64,000 nucleotides of DNA from Bipolaris cookei. Its lineage: Eukaryota; Ascomycota; Dothideomycetes; Pleosporales; Pleosporaceae. The position numbers and the translations under genes were made by a program. Every line of letters starts with the position of its first letter. Positions within the stretch are counted from its first letter, which is position 1. The DNA lies in NCBI GenBank assembly GCA_002286855.1, contig NRSV01000014.1, positions 310,001-374,000 on the forward strand. Direction: 5' to 3'. The notes beneath the pieces were generated by a model, which was not told where the DNA came from, made no database searches, and saw only the letters and a program-made list of their open reading frames with translations. This document shows, piece after piece, positions 11,354 to 22,634 of this stretch.

Positions 11354-12117
11354 GGTGGTGACACGAGGAGGGAGAGGTCGCGTGAGGCGAAGGGTTTGTG
11401 GATGGCTACTCGGCGGGTAGGGTGTTAAACATGCATTTTAGATTGAAACGTGTTGGCTTTCACTTGATGACGCTGGCGTGTGTGACGATGCTACTGCTAC
11501 CACAGGAACAAGGCAAGCCGCCCTTTGATCAACGATCGTGTGTTGTATAGATTGGTGATCAGCTCCGGCCGAGAAAAGGGTACACGCGGCGCAGAAGAGA
11601 TCAATATCAGTTCACTGGGCCCTTGCACGATGGAGTACTTTGGAATTAATCTCCCTGCTGCTTTCCGGCGAACGGTCGCGCTAGTGCCAGCGACCGTGGT
11701 GTCAGGGGAGGGGGCACTGGACCTGGCCGCCTTCCTGACCGCCTGCATCACGTGACTTGTACTCAGCCTCAGCCTCAGCCTGTGAAGGTACTGTATGCAT
11801 GTGCCGTATATATTGGCACGCAAATGCCCTGCACCAGTCCCGCGCAACACCTGGACTCACCGTTGATGCACATGTATCACGGGACTATCGTGGTGCGCGG
11901 TCAATCTGCCAATAGCCCGTCAACCATGTTGTCTTGTCTTATTTGGTGATGCCTCGGCCTTGGAAGGATCGTTCTTCCGTATTCCTCATTTGTACCTGCA
12001 TCATGGCCAAACATGACTTTCCTATTGCTTCACCTGCATCTTTTATCCTGATAACCATCTACCCCCTTGTTCCTATCCCCGTCATTCTTAATCCCCCATA
12101 AAATCCCCATAAATCCC
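11354..12117. promoter_or_regulatory. Divergent promoter region between phospholipase D and the alpha/beta hydrolase
   Basis: 764 bases between two genes read outward. It contains a TCACGTGA palindrome at 11748-11755 and, just beyond, three tandem CAGCCT units. The last 100 bases before 12118 are pyrimidine rich, fitting a leader for the hydrolase. Short frames here have no recognisable content. Confidence 0.45.
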
Positions 12118-13176
12118 ATGGCCGCAACCACAAACCCCCTCCATGGGACCCCGCGCTCCACCCAGCGCCCCGTTTCCTCTCATACCTTCACCATCGCCGG
12201 CATCCTCGTCGACGTCCATGGCCTCGATGAACTGCCTGCTTCTGCCTCATCGACCGCCTGCCTATGGCTCCTCAATCCGCGCTTGCAGACGAAAGAAACT
12301 ATGGAGCCAATTGCCAATCGTGTCATCACAGAATGGAACAAGCGCATACAAGAGGGCCGCGCAGGCAAGAACCCTAAAGGCCTCATAGCCGCTGCATTCG
12401 ACCAGCGCAACCACGGCTCCCGCAAAGTCGACGACCTGCACAACCAAGCCTGGAGAGACGGAAACGAGCGACATGCCCAAGACATGTTTGGCTGCTACCA
12501 CGGCACCGCTACAGACACCTCGCAGCTCATCAACCACCTCGAGTCCTACATATTCACAGCCCCAGATGCCCCAAAGATCACACATCACTTTGCTCTCGGT
12601 ATCTCGCTTGGTGGCCACGCAACCTGGCACTGCCTGTTAGGCGACCCGCGCATCACTGCCGGCGTCGTAGGCATAGGCTGTCCAGACTATACCCGCCTCA
12701 TGACTGACCGCGCACGTCTATCCAAGCGAGAGTCATACACAAGAACCACACCGCCTGGCGCTGCCTTTTTCGGATCCCCTGATTTCCCACAGGCTCTGCA
12801 GGACGCCATTGCCCAGTACGATCCGGCGGGCCTGATGCTCCCGGGTATGTTCAACCCCACAGGCGACGATAGGCAGCCAGACCAAGCACAATTGGATCGC
12901 ATGAAGACTGTTATGAGAGAGCGGCTACAGGGAAAGCGCATACTGAACCTCAGTGGCAAGATTGACAAGCTCGTCCCGTATGCAGCGGGTGAACCCTTTT
13001 TCAGCTACTTCAAGCGCATCATTGCAGAGGATTCTAGCCTCGATATCTCATTTGAAGATGTGCTCTTCGATGGCGTCGGTCATGCATTTCCACAGGCCAT
13101 GGCTGATAAGGCTGCAGACTGGCTTTGTGATACCCTGGCAAAGGACGATGCTGGGCCAGTGTCGAGTAAGATATAG
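12118..13176 (+). CDS. Alpha/beta hydrolase-fold protein, 352 residues
   Basis: An intronless gene with a complete hydrolase triad. The nucleophile elbow GISLGGH puts Ser at about 163, the acid is probably the Asp in GKIDKLVP (about 283), and the His is in GVGHAFP (about 322). An upstream FDQRNHGSR segment matches the early strand and turn that precede the elbow in this fold. There is no signal peptide, so it is probably cytosolic. Substrate unknown; esterase or peptidase activity is possible. The frame extends 17 codons further upstream, but the first codon there is TTG. The ATG at 12118 follows a pyrimidine-rich leader and is preferred. Confidence 0.88.
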   Translation: MAATTNPLHGTPRSTQRPVSSHTFTIAGILVDVHGLDELPASASSTACLWLLNPRLQTKETMEPIANRVITEWNKRIQEGRAGKNPKGLIAAAFDQRNHGSRKVDDLHNQAWRDGNERHAQDMFGCYHGTATDTSQLINHLESYIFTAPDAPKITHHFALGISLGGHATWHCLLGDPRITAGVVGIGCPDYTRLMTDRARLSKRESYTRTTPPGAAFFGSPDFPQALQDAIAQYDPAGLMLPGMFNPTGDDRQPDQAQLDRMKTVMRERLQGKRILNLSGKIDKLVPYAAGEPFFSYFKRIIAEDSSLDISFEDVLFDGVGHAFPQAMADKAADWLCDTLAKDDAGPVSSKI

Positions 13177-13543
13177 TGTTAGTCCAATGAAATGAATGAA
13201 ATACCACATCTTCATCCCTTACATCTGCCCAGGTCACAATAATGTTGCAAGTTCCGTATAGTAGATGCACTGGACGTTGAATTGCTTTTTCCTTTCCTGA
13301 CATCATATCACATCCCCCCACCATTAGTCCAGTACATGTCACTCCCCATGCCCATAATCGCACTACCCATCATCCATAGCGATCATTCGTATCCATAACC
13401 TCAATTACCATGTACCTTTGTCCCTCAAACTGACCCATTACTACTTCTCCAAACCCAGACTCAAGAATCCTTTTCCCTTCCATATACATTTCCACTTTCA
13501 ATCTCTCCTGTCCCCCTTCCATGCAACTTATACCACCCTCAAC
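13177..13543. other. Convergent 3' intergenic region
   Basis: 367 bases between two genes that end toward each other. AT- and C-rich, with no frame that looks coding. It presumably holds both polyadenylation regions. Confidence 0.5.
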
Positions 13544-14852
13544 TTAGCGCTCCCCATCCGGATTCTTAACCACACACCTATACTCGTTGACCAACCTTTC
13601 ACCCGATACCCGATACGACGACGCCAAAGGACTCGAAGAAACAGTACTAGAAGTAGTCTGCTTACCTTTTCCTTGATTGCTTGCTCCCTGCTCTGTCGTA
13701 GGGAGCGGAGTAGCTTGACCAGGTTCCTTGGTGGCGTATGCGTATGCAGACCATGTTGGTGCTGCGTCGCTATCGTCGGGCTCGGTTTTGATCCGCGTCT
13801 TGATGATGGCGGCGGCGGCGGCGATGGTGGCTTCATGTTGGGGTTTAATATATGTACTTCAAGCTTCTTTTGGGGGTGGGGGCAAGAGGGTAAGGGGGGG
13901 TGGGAAAGGTTACCTTGTTCTCGTATTTTCATGGTGTTGAAGTATTCCTTAGACTTGTGAGGGTTTTTTTTTGGAAAAATAGATAGGGGATACGTACCAC
14001 GGTGTTGTACAGCATTTGAACCAGGATATCATCGTCTGCGACTTTTGTCTCACGAATATGCACAACGGGCGGGGTACTCTGGCAGAGTTGGTAGTCTTGA
14101 CTAGGGAGGGTGTCGTTGTAACTCCAGATAGATGTACGGGCATTGGTTTTTGGAGGAGACGGCACCCTTTGATGGGCCTGGACAACCGGATAGGCGTAGG
14201 GACTCGAGTAGGACTGGGCGCTCAAGTAGGGCCGCAAACGATGGACAGGGTCGGTCAATTCGTATATCGGCGAAGGCTCAAGGATCCCTGGAGACGAGGT
14301 ACAAGACGGAACCGGTTTGTACGGCTTGAAACCGGCAGGTGCCGGCGTCGTTGCAGTCTCAGCTGAGAGACCTTCTAACTCCGGTGTTGGATCACCGAGA
14401 GTGTACTCATACGCGAGCAACTGTACCTGATCTGGTGATGATGTCTCACCCAACTCTGAACTGTCCTCTACAGTAGTAGCCGGGATCGGAGCAACAGTAA
14501 TCTCGGGAACTGATGCCTCAACTTCGTTTTGTACCTCATCTACCTCCTGGTAGAGAGAATAGTCGTCGTAAGAGTCGTCTTCGCTCTTCAACCAATCGAA
14601 CGCTTCGATCTCCCTCAAGCCGTCTTCCCAGCTGGGTGTATCAGGATAATAGGTGGGATACCGAGGCGGGAACAGTGCGTTTGCAACACGCCCATCGTAG
14701 TAAATACTTCGTGCAGTGGAAATATCCTTCCGATTCTGCTCGTCACACTGGCGGTGCAGGATGCGTTCAGACATGGTTTCAACATAGAAAACAGAACGGT
14801 GACCAGAAAATGGGTGAGGTGTGTCGAAAAGCTGCTGAAGATTCATGTTCAT
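13544..14852 (-). CDS. Unrecognised acidic, Pro/Ser-rich protein, 391 residues, three exons
   Basis: Exons 13998-14852, 13914-13947 and 13544-13830, joined by GT-AG introns of 50 and 83 bases. All phases agree. The second exon is only 34 bases and encodes EYFNTMKIREQ. The N-terminal third has aromatic and acidic segments (RYPTYYPDTPSWEDGLREIEA). The middle is acidic, Pro/Glu/Ser/Thr rich and probably disordered. The C-terminus has a short Ala run, then KTEPDDSD and a Thr/Ser-rich tail. No signal peptide or membrane segment is seen. The start is the first ATG in the frame (14850-14852); codons upstream lack one. I do not recognise the family. Confidence 0.7.
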
Positions 14853-15660
14853 GTACTGTGGGGGATAAATCGAGTATGATGGGTGAAGAGCTGATATGCA
14901 AAACAATTCCCAAATAGGTTGTTTGCAAACGGTCTCCTGGTGAGGGATGGCGTATGTGAGGTCACTGTGCGGGTGTCAATAGGCTAAGCCTCAGATACCC
15001 ACGGTGACTGCAATATTTTTCTCATTCCACCAGTCACTGTGTCTACCCTTTATCAGTCTGCATTTGATATGAGAGAGTATGCTGCAGCATAGTAGAAGTG
15101 GCCAGCAGAAGACATCTGCTCTCACAATGCTTAAAGTTAGCCTATAATAATTCGGATACTTGGTGATGTTGTCACTTTTCCTGTAGAAAACGTGAGAACA
15201 TTGTTGGCCCAGTGATCTGATAGAATGCAAACAGCTCCATCTGCTAATGGAGGTCTTTTGCCTCTCACTGTTGAGGCTAATGCTGTTAGATCTGAAACTA
15301 TGTCATGTGACCCAATTCACTCATCCTCTTCACTCACTAGCGCATCCCTCTTCGTAAGAGCAAGAGGGACCTTTCCCATACATAGTGTGCATCTAAGCCT
15401 TTTCTTGTTTTTAAAGGAGACGTCACGTTCAGGAACTAGGTGATTGCGATCCGATAGTAGAACGAGAAATGAATATTACTTGACTGATGGGTATCATATA
15501 AAAGCCGCTAGCTCGCCGTCCGTCCGCCAACGCTTGTCCAATCAGAATAGGAGGAAAATATTTTTTTTTTAAAAAAAAGAAAAGTTGAAAAGCTTCATAA
15601 GAGGAATTAGTCAGGAGAAGCAAGTTCCACTGTAGATTTTGGGCGTCCATGAAAGTATCT
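14853..15660. other. Intergenic, no gene seen
   Basis: About 800 bases with mixed composition. A T run directly followed by an A run (about 15560-15578) forms a perfect A/T palindrome that could pair as a hairpin near the 3' end of the small gene at 15661. Short frames carry no domain. Confidence 0.45.
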
Positions 15661-16035
15661 TCATATAGGTATGGCGTTGCTGATAGCATTTCCCGTGTCG
15701 ACAGGCATCGCAAGTACGCTGTCGTAATCAATACCAACTTCTCTTACATATGTGTAGAATCTTACCTCTTGCCTGTATCGGTTGCGCAGCAGCAGCACAG
15801 AAGCGATGCTGGCCAACAAACGATCTGGAGAGCGTAAGCGAATGGCCATAGTTAGAGGAAGTTGCACTTACAGCCATGCCCACTGTGACGACGAATCCAA
15901 TCGTAGGCCCGATGATCTTGCAGTGGCACGGATTATCTTTTCTATGATAATTCAGTAGATGCAATTTGTGGTAATTATATTGCATACTCACGTTCCGCAC
16001 TGGATACAAAGTGGGATAGGCACAAAGTCACACAT
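15661..16035 (-). CDS. Small Cys-rich membrane-type protein, 76 residues, four exons
   Basis: Exons 15992-16035, 15872-15941, 15766-15824 and 15661-15718, with three GT-AG introns of 50, 47 and 47 bases, each with gtgagt or gtaag donors and consistent phases. The protein has a CIQC pair, a DNPCHC segment, a hydrophobic stretch (IIGPTIGFVVTVGMA) running into VCWPASLLCCCC, and a tail ending PVDTGNAISNAIPI. Paired cysteines, a hydrophobic hairpin and then a cysteine cluster recall LITAF/BRI3-type membrane-inserted proteins, and the CCCC could be S-acylated. That is resemblance of pattern only. The perfect exon phasing makes a real gene likely. Confidence 0.72.
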
Positions 16036-16646
16036 GGTGAGGGTTGGCTGAAGAATGTGAAAGGAACAAGACTAGCAGTTACTGAACTGAGTATGAGTAT
16101 GTAGTATATTGGTATGCAGATGGTTCGAATAATGGAACAACGCTCAGAATGTGCAGAACAAAAGTCGGTGATGTTAGGGGAAGGCTGATGCTGCCATGAT
16201 TAATGCTGCGCTAGTGCCCACGTCATCTCTGTTGGGTCGCGATCGCCGGATACACGCGTCAGCCCCATGCCAAGTTCTTGCTTCAGCCTGCTCCATTCGC
16301 GCACCGCCCTCTTCTCAAGCATTCCTTGAATTTACTGTGTACATGACTGGAGGAGCGAGCGTATTGTACCGGCCTCGCGTTCACATGCGACTATTCTGCA
16401 TGCATAACCTTGAGAATTTGCCAACGCAGTCTTCCGGTGTTCCTGGATACGAGAGAAGCCAACCTTTCCTTCACCGTCGAATCTGGGCAAATGCAGACTA
16501 CTGCTTACTACTGGGAAGCGCTGTTGTGCATATGCCTTGACGGGCCGGTCCATGATCTCTCGTTTATCTGAATACATTCACGGGCCGGGGGATCTCACGG
16601 GTTCCCGGAAGGCAAACACCAAAGAAAGGAACCATGTAACATGCCG
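16036..16646. other. Intergenic, no gene seen
   Basis: About 610 bases between two minus-strand genes, so it holds the promoter of the small gene at 15661 and the 3' flank of the gene at 16647. No convincing frame. Confidence 0.45.
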
Positions 16647-17276
16647 TTAATCCTCCATTTCTTCGCGTACAAGTTCCAATTCTACAGTTCTCTGACCTTG
16701 ATGTATTTTTCCTTCCAGTCCATTGTCGTACTTGTCAAAGCATAGCTTCCACAAGCCTGGTTCATCTTCATTTTCCACGGCGATGAAACCTTCCCAGTTT
16801 TCGAAAAGATATCGTTTCTCTCCATTGGAGCAAATGCGAGCACCCCATGGCCCGACAAGCCCTTCTTCAGCCTCGATGCGCAGCCCATGACTGAAGTGGA
16901 AGATGTCGGAGTCGGTATCTAGATATATCCAATTCAGCTGCGGAGGATTATCCGAAATGGTGGAGACAATGCCATCGAAATTTGAATTTGGGAACGGTAG
17001 GTAGTAGCCAGAGAAGGGATGAAGATGCGGTCCTTGATATGTGGACAGCTGAACATATAATCGGCCCCCGGAAAGCACTACATGGCTGTCTTTGAACATT
17101 TCTTTGCGATCTTCCAGCGTTCTTTCGGTTGCTCGACATCTTATGTGGCATTTGTCATGCTTCCATTCCGAGCTGGGGCCGTCGCTATCCTTTCTTTCGG
17201 CCTGTTCTTGTAGCGTCAAGACAGACGATGCTGTCATGGGAATTGTTGCGACGAGTGATATGAGACCGAGGACCAT
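16647..17276 (-). CDS. Predicted secreted protein, 209 residues
   Basis: The N-terminus MVLGLISLVATIPMTASSV is a typical signal peptide, with cleavage probably after about residue 18-20. The mature part has four cysteines (KCHIRC, then one in RICSNG and one in KLCFD), possibly two disulfides. It is rich in aromatic and acidic residues (QGPHLHPFSGYYLPFPNSN, LDTDSDIFHFSHG). There is no membrane segment after the signal and no known domain. Size and features fit a small secreted protein of a plant-associated fungus, a possible effector, but this is inference. Codons upstream of the ATG at 17274-17276 start with TTG, so this ATG is used. Intronless as read. Confidence 0.72.
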   Translation of the reverse strand: MVLGLISLVATIPMTASSVLTLQEQAERKDSDGPSSEWKHDKCHIRCRATERTLEDRKEMFKDSHVVLSGGRLYVQLSTYQGPHLHPFSGYYLPFPNSNFDGIVSTISDNPPQLNWIYLDTDSDIFHFSHGLRIEAEEGLVGPWGARICSNGEKRYLFENWEGFIAVENEDEPGLWKLCFDKYDNGLEGKIHQGQRTVELELVREEMED

Positions 17277-18133
17277 TTTGAAATGATTTACGTGCAGCAA
17301 TCGATTATGTATACAGTCTTGAGGACAATGGGTTGTAAAGGCAGATATGCAGTCTCAAGTGCCAGCACAAAGACTGGCATCACCGACTCCACGAGCTGAA
17401 CCATAACATGCCAAAAGCATGCATGCACGCACCAACCACATGCTGTATGACCTGCATGCAGCTATGATGGGAATCATATGTGATCATGATGCAGCTGTAT
17501 ATATCCTGGCCAAACACCAATCACATCGTAGTCCACGGGTAGCTCCCGGCTCCCGCTCCACTTTTAGGCCATGATGATCGACGGGAACAATAAGAATTGT
17601 GGAAGCCAATGACGACCAAAAAGCCACCAAATGCTGATCATAAGAGCGATACAAGCTGAGATTCTCTTTTGAGCTGCACTTTAACCGTATTGGGAGTGTA
17701 CGCTGGTGACAATAGGACTAGTCTCGTGCTCTATGTACTTTGTGCATTAGAGCCTCAAAAGTGCTTGAATGGCTTACAGCACCGAAACCACTCGAGCGCT
17801 CTCTCGCGCGAAGATCATGTTGCCGACTACCTGTATCAATGGTACAGATCCTCGGAGATGAGCGAGCTTCAGCTAAGCCCGTGAATTAGCTTCTCTCCAG
17901 ACATGTTTATGAGCGGATGCACGCCCGCGCCAATCGTCAGACTCTACTACCTCATCCTCCACCCAGCTCACCAACAGACCTAAGAAGCAGTGGCGTGGAC
18001 AGCCCAACTACCGCAGCGCGCGAAACCAAAACCAGAGTTTCGATTGAAGTCGCTCCCCCTCTCCCCAGTCCTATCTCTTCCCACACCCCCTCTTTCACCT
18101 GCACCAGTACCACCCCCCGTTTTGGGCCTCAAA
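17277..18133. promoter_or_regulatory. Divergent promoter region
   Basis: 857 bases between the secreted-protein gene (minus) and the small gene at 18134 (plus). Around 17400-17470 the DNA is rich in GCATGC/TGCATG words. From 17930 to 18120 the plus strand is C/T/A rich, as in a leader. No coding frame is supported. Confidence 0.45.
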
Positions 18134-18482
18134 ATGGCGGACACGACTACAAAAGAGTATTTCTATCACCTCCCTCGACTTAATCATACAAAAATATTGA
18201 TGTATTCTCAGCCTCACAGGCACAGCCGGGAACGCAACCGGCGGCCGCGGCCTCCCCGACGTAGGCGAAACAATGGGCTCGGTAACCAACCCGGGGAACA
18301 AGACAAAAGGCAAGAAAGGAAAGGGAAAAGGGAATGAGGATGGAGAGGATGAAGAAGGGTTTGGTCTTGATAATAACAAGGATGTCAAGGGGAGTTTGAA
18401 GATACATATCAAGTTGGATCTCGAGGCTGATATTAGGATTATTGCGCGGGTCAAGGGCGATATTGCAATTGGGATCTTGTAA
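18134..18482 (+). CDS. Small glycine/lysine-rich protein, 97 residues, two exons
   Basis: Exons 18134-18156 and 18212-18482, with one 55-base intron whose phase joins MADTTTK to D-LTGTAGNATGG. The middle is a Gly/Lys then Asp/Glu-rich linker (GKKGKGKGNEDGEDEEGFG). The C-terminus, SLKIHIKLDLEADIRIIARV then KGDIAIGIL, is a run of alternating hydrophobic and charged residues typical of beta strands. Similar TGTAGNATGG N-termini and strand-like tails occur in small uncharacterised filamentous-fungal proteins I have met, but I cannot name a family. The frame without splicing gives a shorter, unconvincing protein, so the intron is preferred. Confidence 0.7.
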
Positions 18483-20530
18483 GCTTCTCAAACAATGATC
18501 TTGTTTTTTGTTTCTCTTCTGTCTTGTCGAAGGTGCAAGCTGTTTCCTTGAACAATGTCCTCGCGCATATACTGGGGCATTTCGCACGTGAATCCTTGGA
18601 CAGCGCGAACCTGATTTAAGTACGACTCCCAAATCTTACATTCATCACGTCGGATGCTTGTTACCCCAGATTTGTGAGTACCCTAGCTCGGGTCTTGATG
18701 TACCGAAGGACTAGAATAAGAATAAGCTCTCCATCAAAACAGAGGGTGTCGCTCACAACCTGTCGCCCTTACTACGCACTTTAATCAATCCACTTTGTGT
18801 ACAAACTACTACGTAGGCTTTTACCTATAATGATATCCACTATAGTAAGAAGGCTGTAATGCTCAGGACCCTTCTAATATAAAGTGTGTCCCATCGATAC
18901 TTACAACGTTTCCACCAAGAGCTCATCCCCCCCTCCCCGGTCCAACATCGGAGCCTCCGCACACTCTATCCGCAGTGGACCCCAACGACATATAACCTGA
19001 TTCGTGCATTCACATCCGCATTTGTACTTGCGTTCCCGGCGCGGGTACGTGGCGAGCCTCGTGGCTCGTATCGAGGGTCAAGCGGGTAGGTGGTTACACT
19101 ATGGCGCTGGGCGTCAAGTCATCAGGGTATTTATGTTTGCGGAGGAGAAAGCCAAAGTGCGCGGGCCGAGTGGTCCCTTGTATAATGATTTTTGAAGCGC
19201 GTTCTTTGAGTGTTGGGTTCAGGTCTGGGAATCTGGGGTTGCTGCGTTAGTTTATTGAGAGCCGCATGACGAGCTGGGCGCATGGTGAAGAGGGTTGGTG
19301 TATTCACGTGCAATTACAGCAGAACAAGTGGGGGAGGATTTATAAAGTCGGAGATGCTGATTTGCTCCTGGCTGGCATTGTGCACCCTGCACAAACATTA
19401 TTGAGAGAGCTTGAAGCATCAAGGGTGCTGGGGGTTGCCAGGATAACCCTTTTCCGCGGACAGATGGAGGATTGTCTTACGAATCGATTGTGGTCCAAGG
19501 GCAATGGAGCGTGGTAATTGCGTGTAAATCGATTACCCCAGGAAATATTCAAATATACTGCTGGAATGCAATGCGCTAAATGTACTACACCGGCTGATTC
19601 TGCTGTGACATTCTTGAACAGGTTTTTTTCTTCTGTCAAATATCATTGTGCTCCAACTTTCACCTCGGTACCGACGTACTTAGACTCTGGGGGGGGGGGG
19701 GGGGGGGGGGGGTGAGCAAGGGTGCGTCACTCGGAACTTGCAAGACCCTCGTCGATTCACAAAAAGTCACCGTATTTGCATATGTGTACATAGGAAAGGA
19801 CCGTAACGAGATAGAGTTCGCTACCCCAGTTGCGGCAGACGACGGGCGACGGCTGTAACCCGCACAGTAAAGTATGTAAGACGACGATTTCCACCAAGAC
19901 ATCGTCGACAGAGCCGCTTGAATGAAAGTAAGAACATATCCGATGGTAAGATGCCAAGCTGATCAGGTCCCGCCCGCGGCTCTTAACAGAAAGCGGCGTT
20001 GGTATTGAATCGCAGTTGCCTGTGGCTCGGTCATATGCCGACCGACCTGCTCCATTATTGTCCCACTTTGCCCCAGCCCATTCACCGCCGACTGGCCCAC
20101 GAAGCCTAAGGCCTACAGCGGCTACCGAGATCGGCACATCCACCCCCTCTATTGGCTTGTGCCATGCAGCCGGATGCTTGGTTAATACAGGGGCCCGTAC
20201 CCCGCAAGACCGCTGCCATTTACCCCGGATAACCTTACATGGCGTTTTGCCATACTCCACAACGTCAACGGCAACAGGTTGACACCAGTCCAAGGGCACA
20301 TTTAGTGTGGAGATCACTGCCCAACAAAGCATGCCGTTGTCCTAGTGCTCTCGGGCTTTGATTCACCCGAGTGAATTTATAACATCTGCTGTGCCCCCAG
20401 GAAAAATGAACCATGTGCAACTGCCCATCGCCTTATTCGCCCTCCTTTTTTGCTTCCCGAATTACCCAATTGAAGATTGAAGAGAGGAAGAGTACTCTGG
20501 GGTGTGCAGTAGCCCTTCAAAGCGACCACA
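18483..20530. other. 2-kb intergenic region, no gene supported
   Basis: No frame on either strand gives a recognisable protein. It contains the 24-base G run described separately. Composition shifts several times: AT-rich near 18780-18880, GC-rich near 19020-19100 and again near 20030-20240. The final 150 bases form the leader of the transporter gene at 20531. Decayed transposon sequence is possible but I see no transposase motif. Confidence 0.4.
19689..19712 (+). repeat. Homopolymer run of 24 G
   Basis: Twenty-four uninterrupted G residues on the plus strand. Long G runs are rare and can form intramolecular four-stranded structures. The exact length in the assembly may be uncertain, because such runs are error-prone in sequencing. 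Confidence 0.95.
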
Positions 20531-22358
20531 ATGACCGAAGACAAGGTCTCGGTCGAGCACAAGCGGGACGAAGACGTCGCCGAGAAGATATCGCACTCTT
20601 CCAAGTCTGGAGAGCTCGAGGCCCAACCTACAGAGTACGATGAGGCAGAAGCTGCGCGGGTGTTGAGAAAGGTCGATGTTAGACTTGTGCCTATGCTGGC
20701 CTTGCTCTACCTCGTTGCTTTCATCGACCGTAGCAACAGTACGTATCGCGATTATACGCATCACTCCTTCACAACGTAAAACTAACACGCACCACAGTCG
20801 GAAATGCAAAGATTGCTGGTATGACAGATGACCTCAAAATGAACGGTCAACAGTACAACACAGCTGTGACCCTCTTCTTCGTGCCATACACACTGCTCGA
20901 AGTCCCCAGCAATATCATTCTCAAGATGATGCGCCCCAGTTACTGGATGGCGATTTTGATGGGTTCCTGGGGTCTCGTCATGACACTGATGGGCCTGACA
21001 TCAAGTTACGGCGGTCTACTCGCTGGACGATTCTTCTTGGGTGTCACAGAGGTATGCTTGAAAAACACCACTCTCGCCTACAACATACTGACTTTTGCCA
21101 CCCCTCAGTCCGGTTTCTTCCCAGCAGCAACTTTCCTCCTCACCCTCTGGTACCGCCGCTTCGAACTCCAGCGCCGCATGGCCGTCTTCTACGTTGCCGC
21201 CTCTCTCGCCGGCGCCTTCAGCGGTCTCCTCGCCTATGGCATCGAGAAACTCGACGGACGCTCTGGACTCGCAGGATGGCAGGTAAGCAATCCCTAACCT
21301 TCCCTCTTTCTTCATTGGGAGAGAGAAAACACTTATCCATCTAACACAAAAATCAGTGGATTTTCCTAATCGAAGGTCTCATTCCCGTCGCCGTCGCCCT
21401 CGTCATCTGGAAAATCCTCCCCGACAGCCCCGAAACCGCAAAATTCCTCACCCAACCCGAGCGTGATTTGCTCGTTGCCCGTCTCTCAAACGACTCGGGC
21501 TCAGGCCAGGGCCAAACTACAAACAGCGATAAAATCGGTAAACAGCAGATCCTCTCCGGTCTCAGCGACTGGAAAATCTGGGCTGCTACGCTCGTGTTCT
21601 GGGGTAACACCGTCGGTGTGTATGGGTATGTTCTCTCCCCTTCTTCCCACCACCCCAATATTCTTAAGCTCTAGGTCATTTTTAGTGGGGTGTCTCGCTT
21701 TTCGTTCCCGAGTCCCTTCGCTAACGCTCAGCAAAGCTTCACTGCAACCGTCCCCAGCGTAATCAAAGGCCTAGGCTACACCTCCGCCAACGCCCAACTC
21801 CTCACAATCCCCATCTACGTCTTTGCCGCCATCCTCACCCTCATCTTCGCCTGGGCCTCCGATCTCACCCGCAAGCGCTCCCCCTACATCATCGCAGGCT
21901 ACTCCATCGCCATTGCGGGGTTCATCGCGCAACTCGCTATCCCCAAGCCCAAATACCCGGGTATAACCTATAGTTTCTTATTCCCCGTTGCAGGCGGGCT
22001 ATACTGCCCTTTTACATGCTTGGTATCGTGGATCGGGAACTCGCTGGCGCCGTCGTCGAAGCGCGCGGTGGGTATGGCTTTGCTTATTTCCGTAGGAAAC
22101 ATGGGCGGTATCATGGGCAGTAACATTTATCTTGCACGTGAGGCGCCAAAGTATCGCACCGGGTTTGCGGCGAGCTTGACCATGTGCTGTCTGGCGATAA
22201 TTATGACGTTTGTATTGCGCTGGGCGTACTCGAGGGAGAATAGTAGGAGGGATGCGCTGATTGCGGCGGAGGGCGAGGAGGCGGTGCGCGCGAGGTATAG
22301 TCAGGAGGAGTTGTTGATGCTGGGGGATAAGAGTCCGTTTTATAGGTACACTTTATAA
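20531..22358 (+). CDS. MFS transporter, anion:cation symporter (ACS) family
   Basis: Five exons (20531-20738, 20798-21051, 21109-21282, 21357-21625, 21737-22358) encode 508 residues. The cytosolic N-terminus ends in LRKVDVRLVPMLALLYLVAF, followed by IDRSNIGNAKIAG, the ACS/allantoate-permease signature spanning the first membrane helix and loop. About twelve membrane helices can be picked out, with the central charged loop after SPETAKFLTQPERD. The last acceptor was chosen at CAAAG/CTTCAC because it alone keeps phase and gives VYGFTATVPSVIKGLGYTS. The family imports small organic anions such as allantoate, nicotinate or vitamins; the substrate here cannot be told. It sits 276 bases from the end of the F-box gene, convergent. 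Confidence 0.92.
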
Positions 22359-22634
22359 GGAGGGTAGAAGATAAGGGGGTGTAGTGTAGAGAGGTGGTTT
22401 TTATATGATTTTGATGACATACTATAATGGATGACATACTTACAACTTTTTTTCTCGTTGAGAGATGTATTGGATGTGGCTATGCACTTATCTGTTGAGA
22501 ATACTTTGCTGGTGACGACAAGAAAGAAAAATAGAGACGGACAAATTAATCTCACCATCCCAAGTCATTTTGACAAAAAAAATTCCGGGAGAAAGAGGAA
22601 AAAAAACCCCTCTTCCAACACCATATCTCACACA

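Noticed and set aside
12067..12117. 17-codon N-terminal extension of the alpha/beta hydrolase
   Set aside because: The extension begins with TTG and is pyrimidine rich, as a leader would be. The ATG at 12118 is sufficient.
13618..13640. Very short intron with a GTAAGC donor in the last exon of the gene at 13544
   Set aside because: It would be only 19 bases, below the workable size. The frame is open through it and gives a plausible tail.
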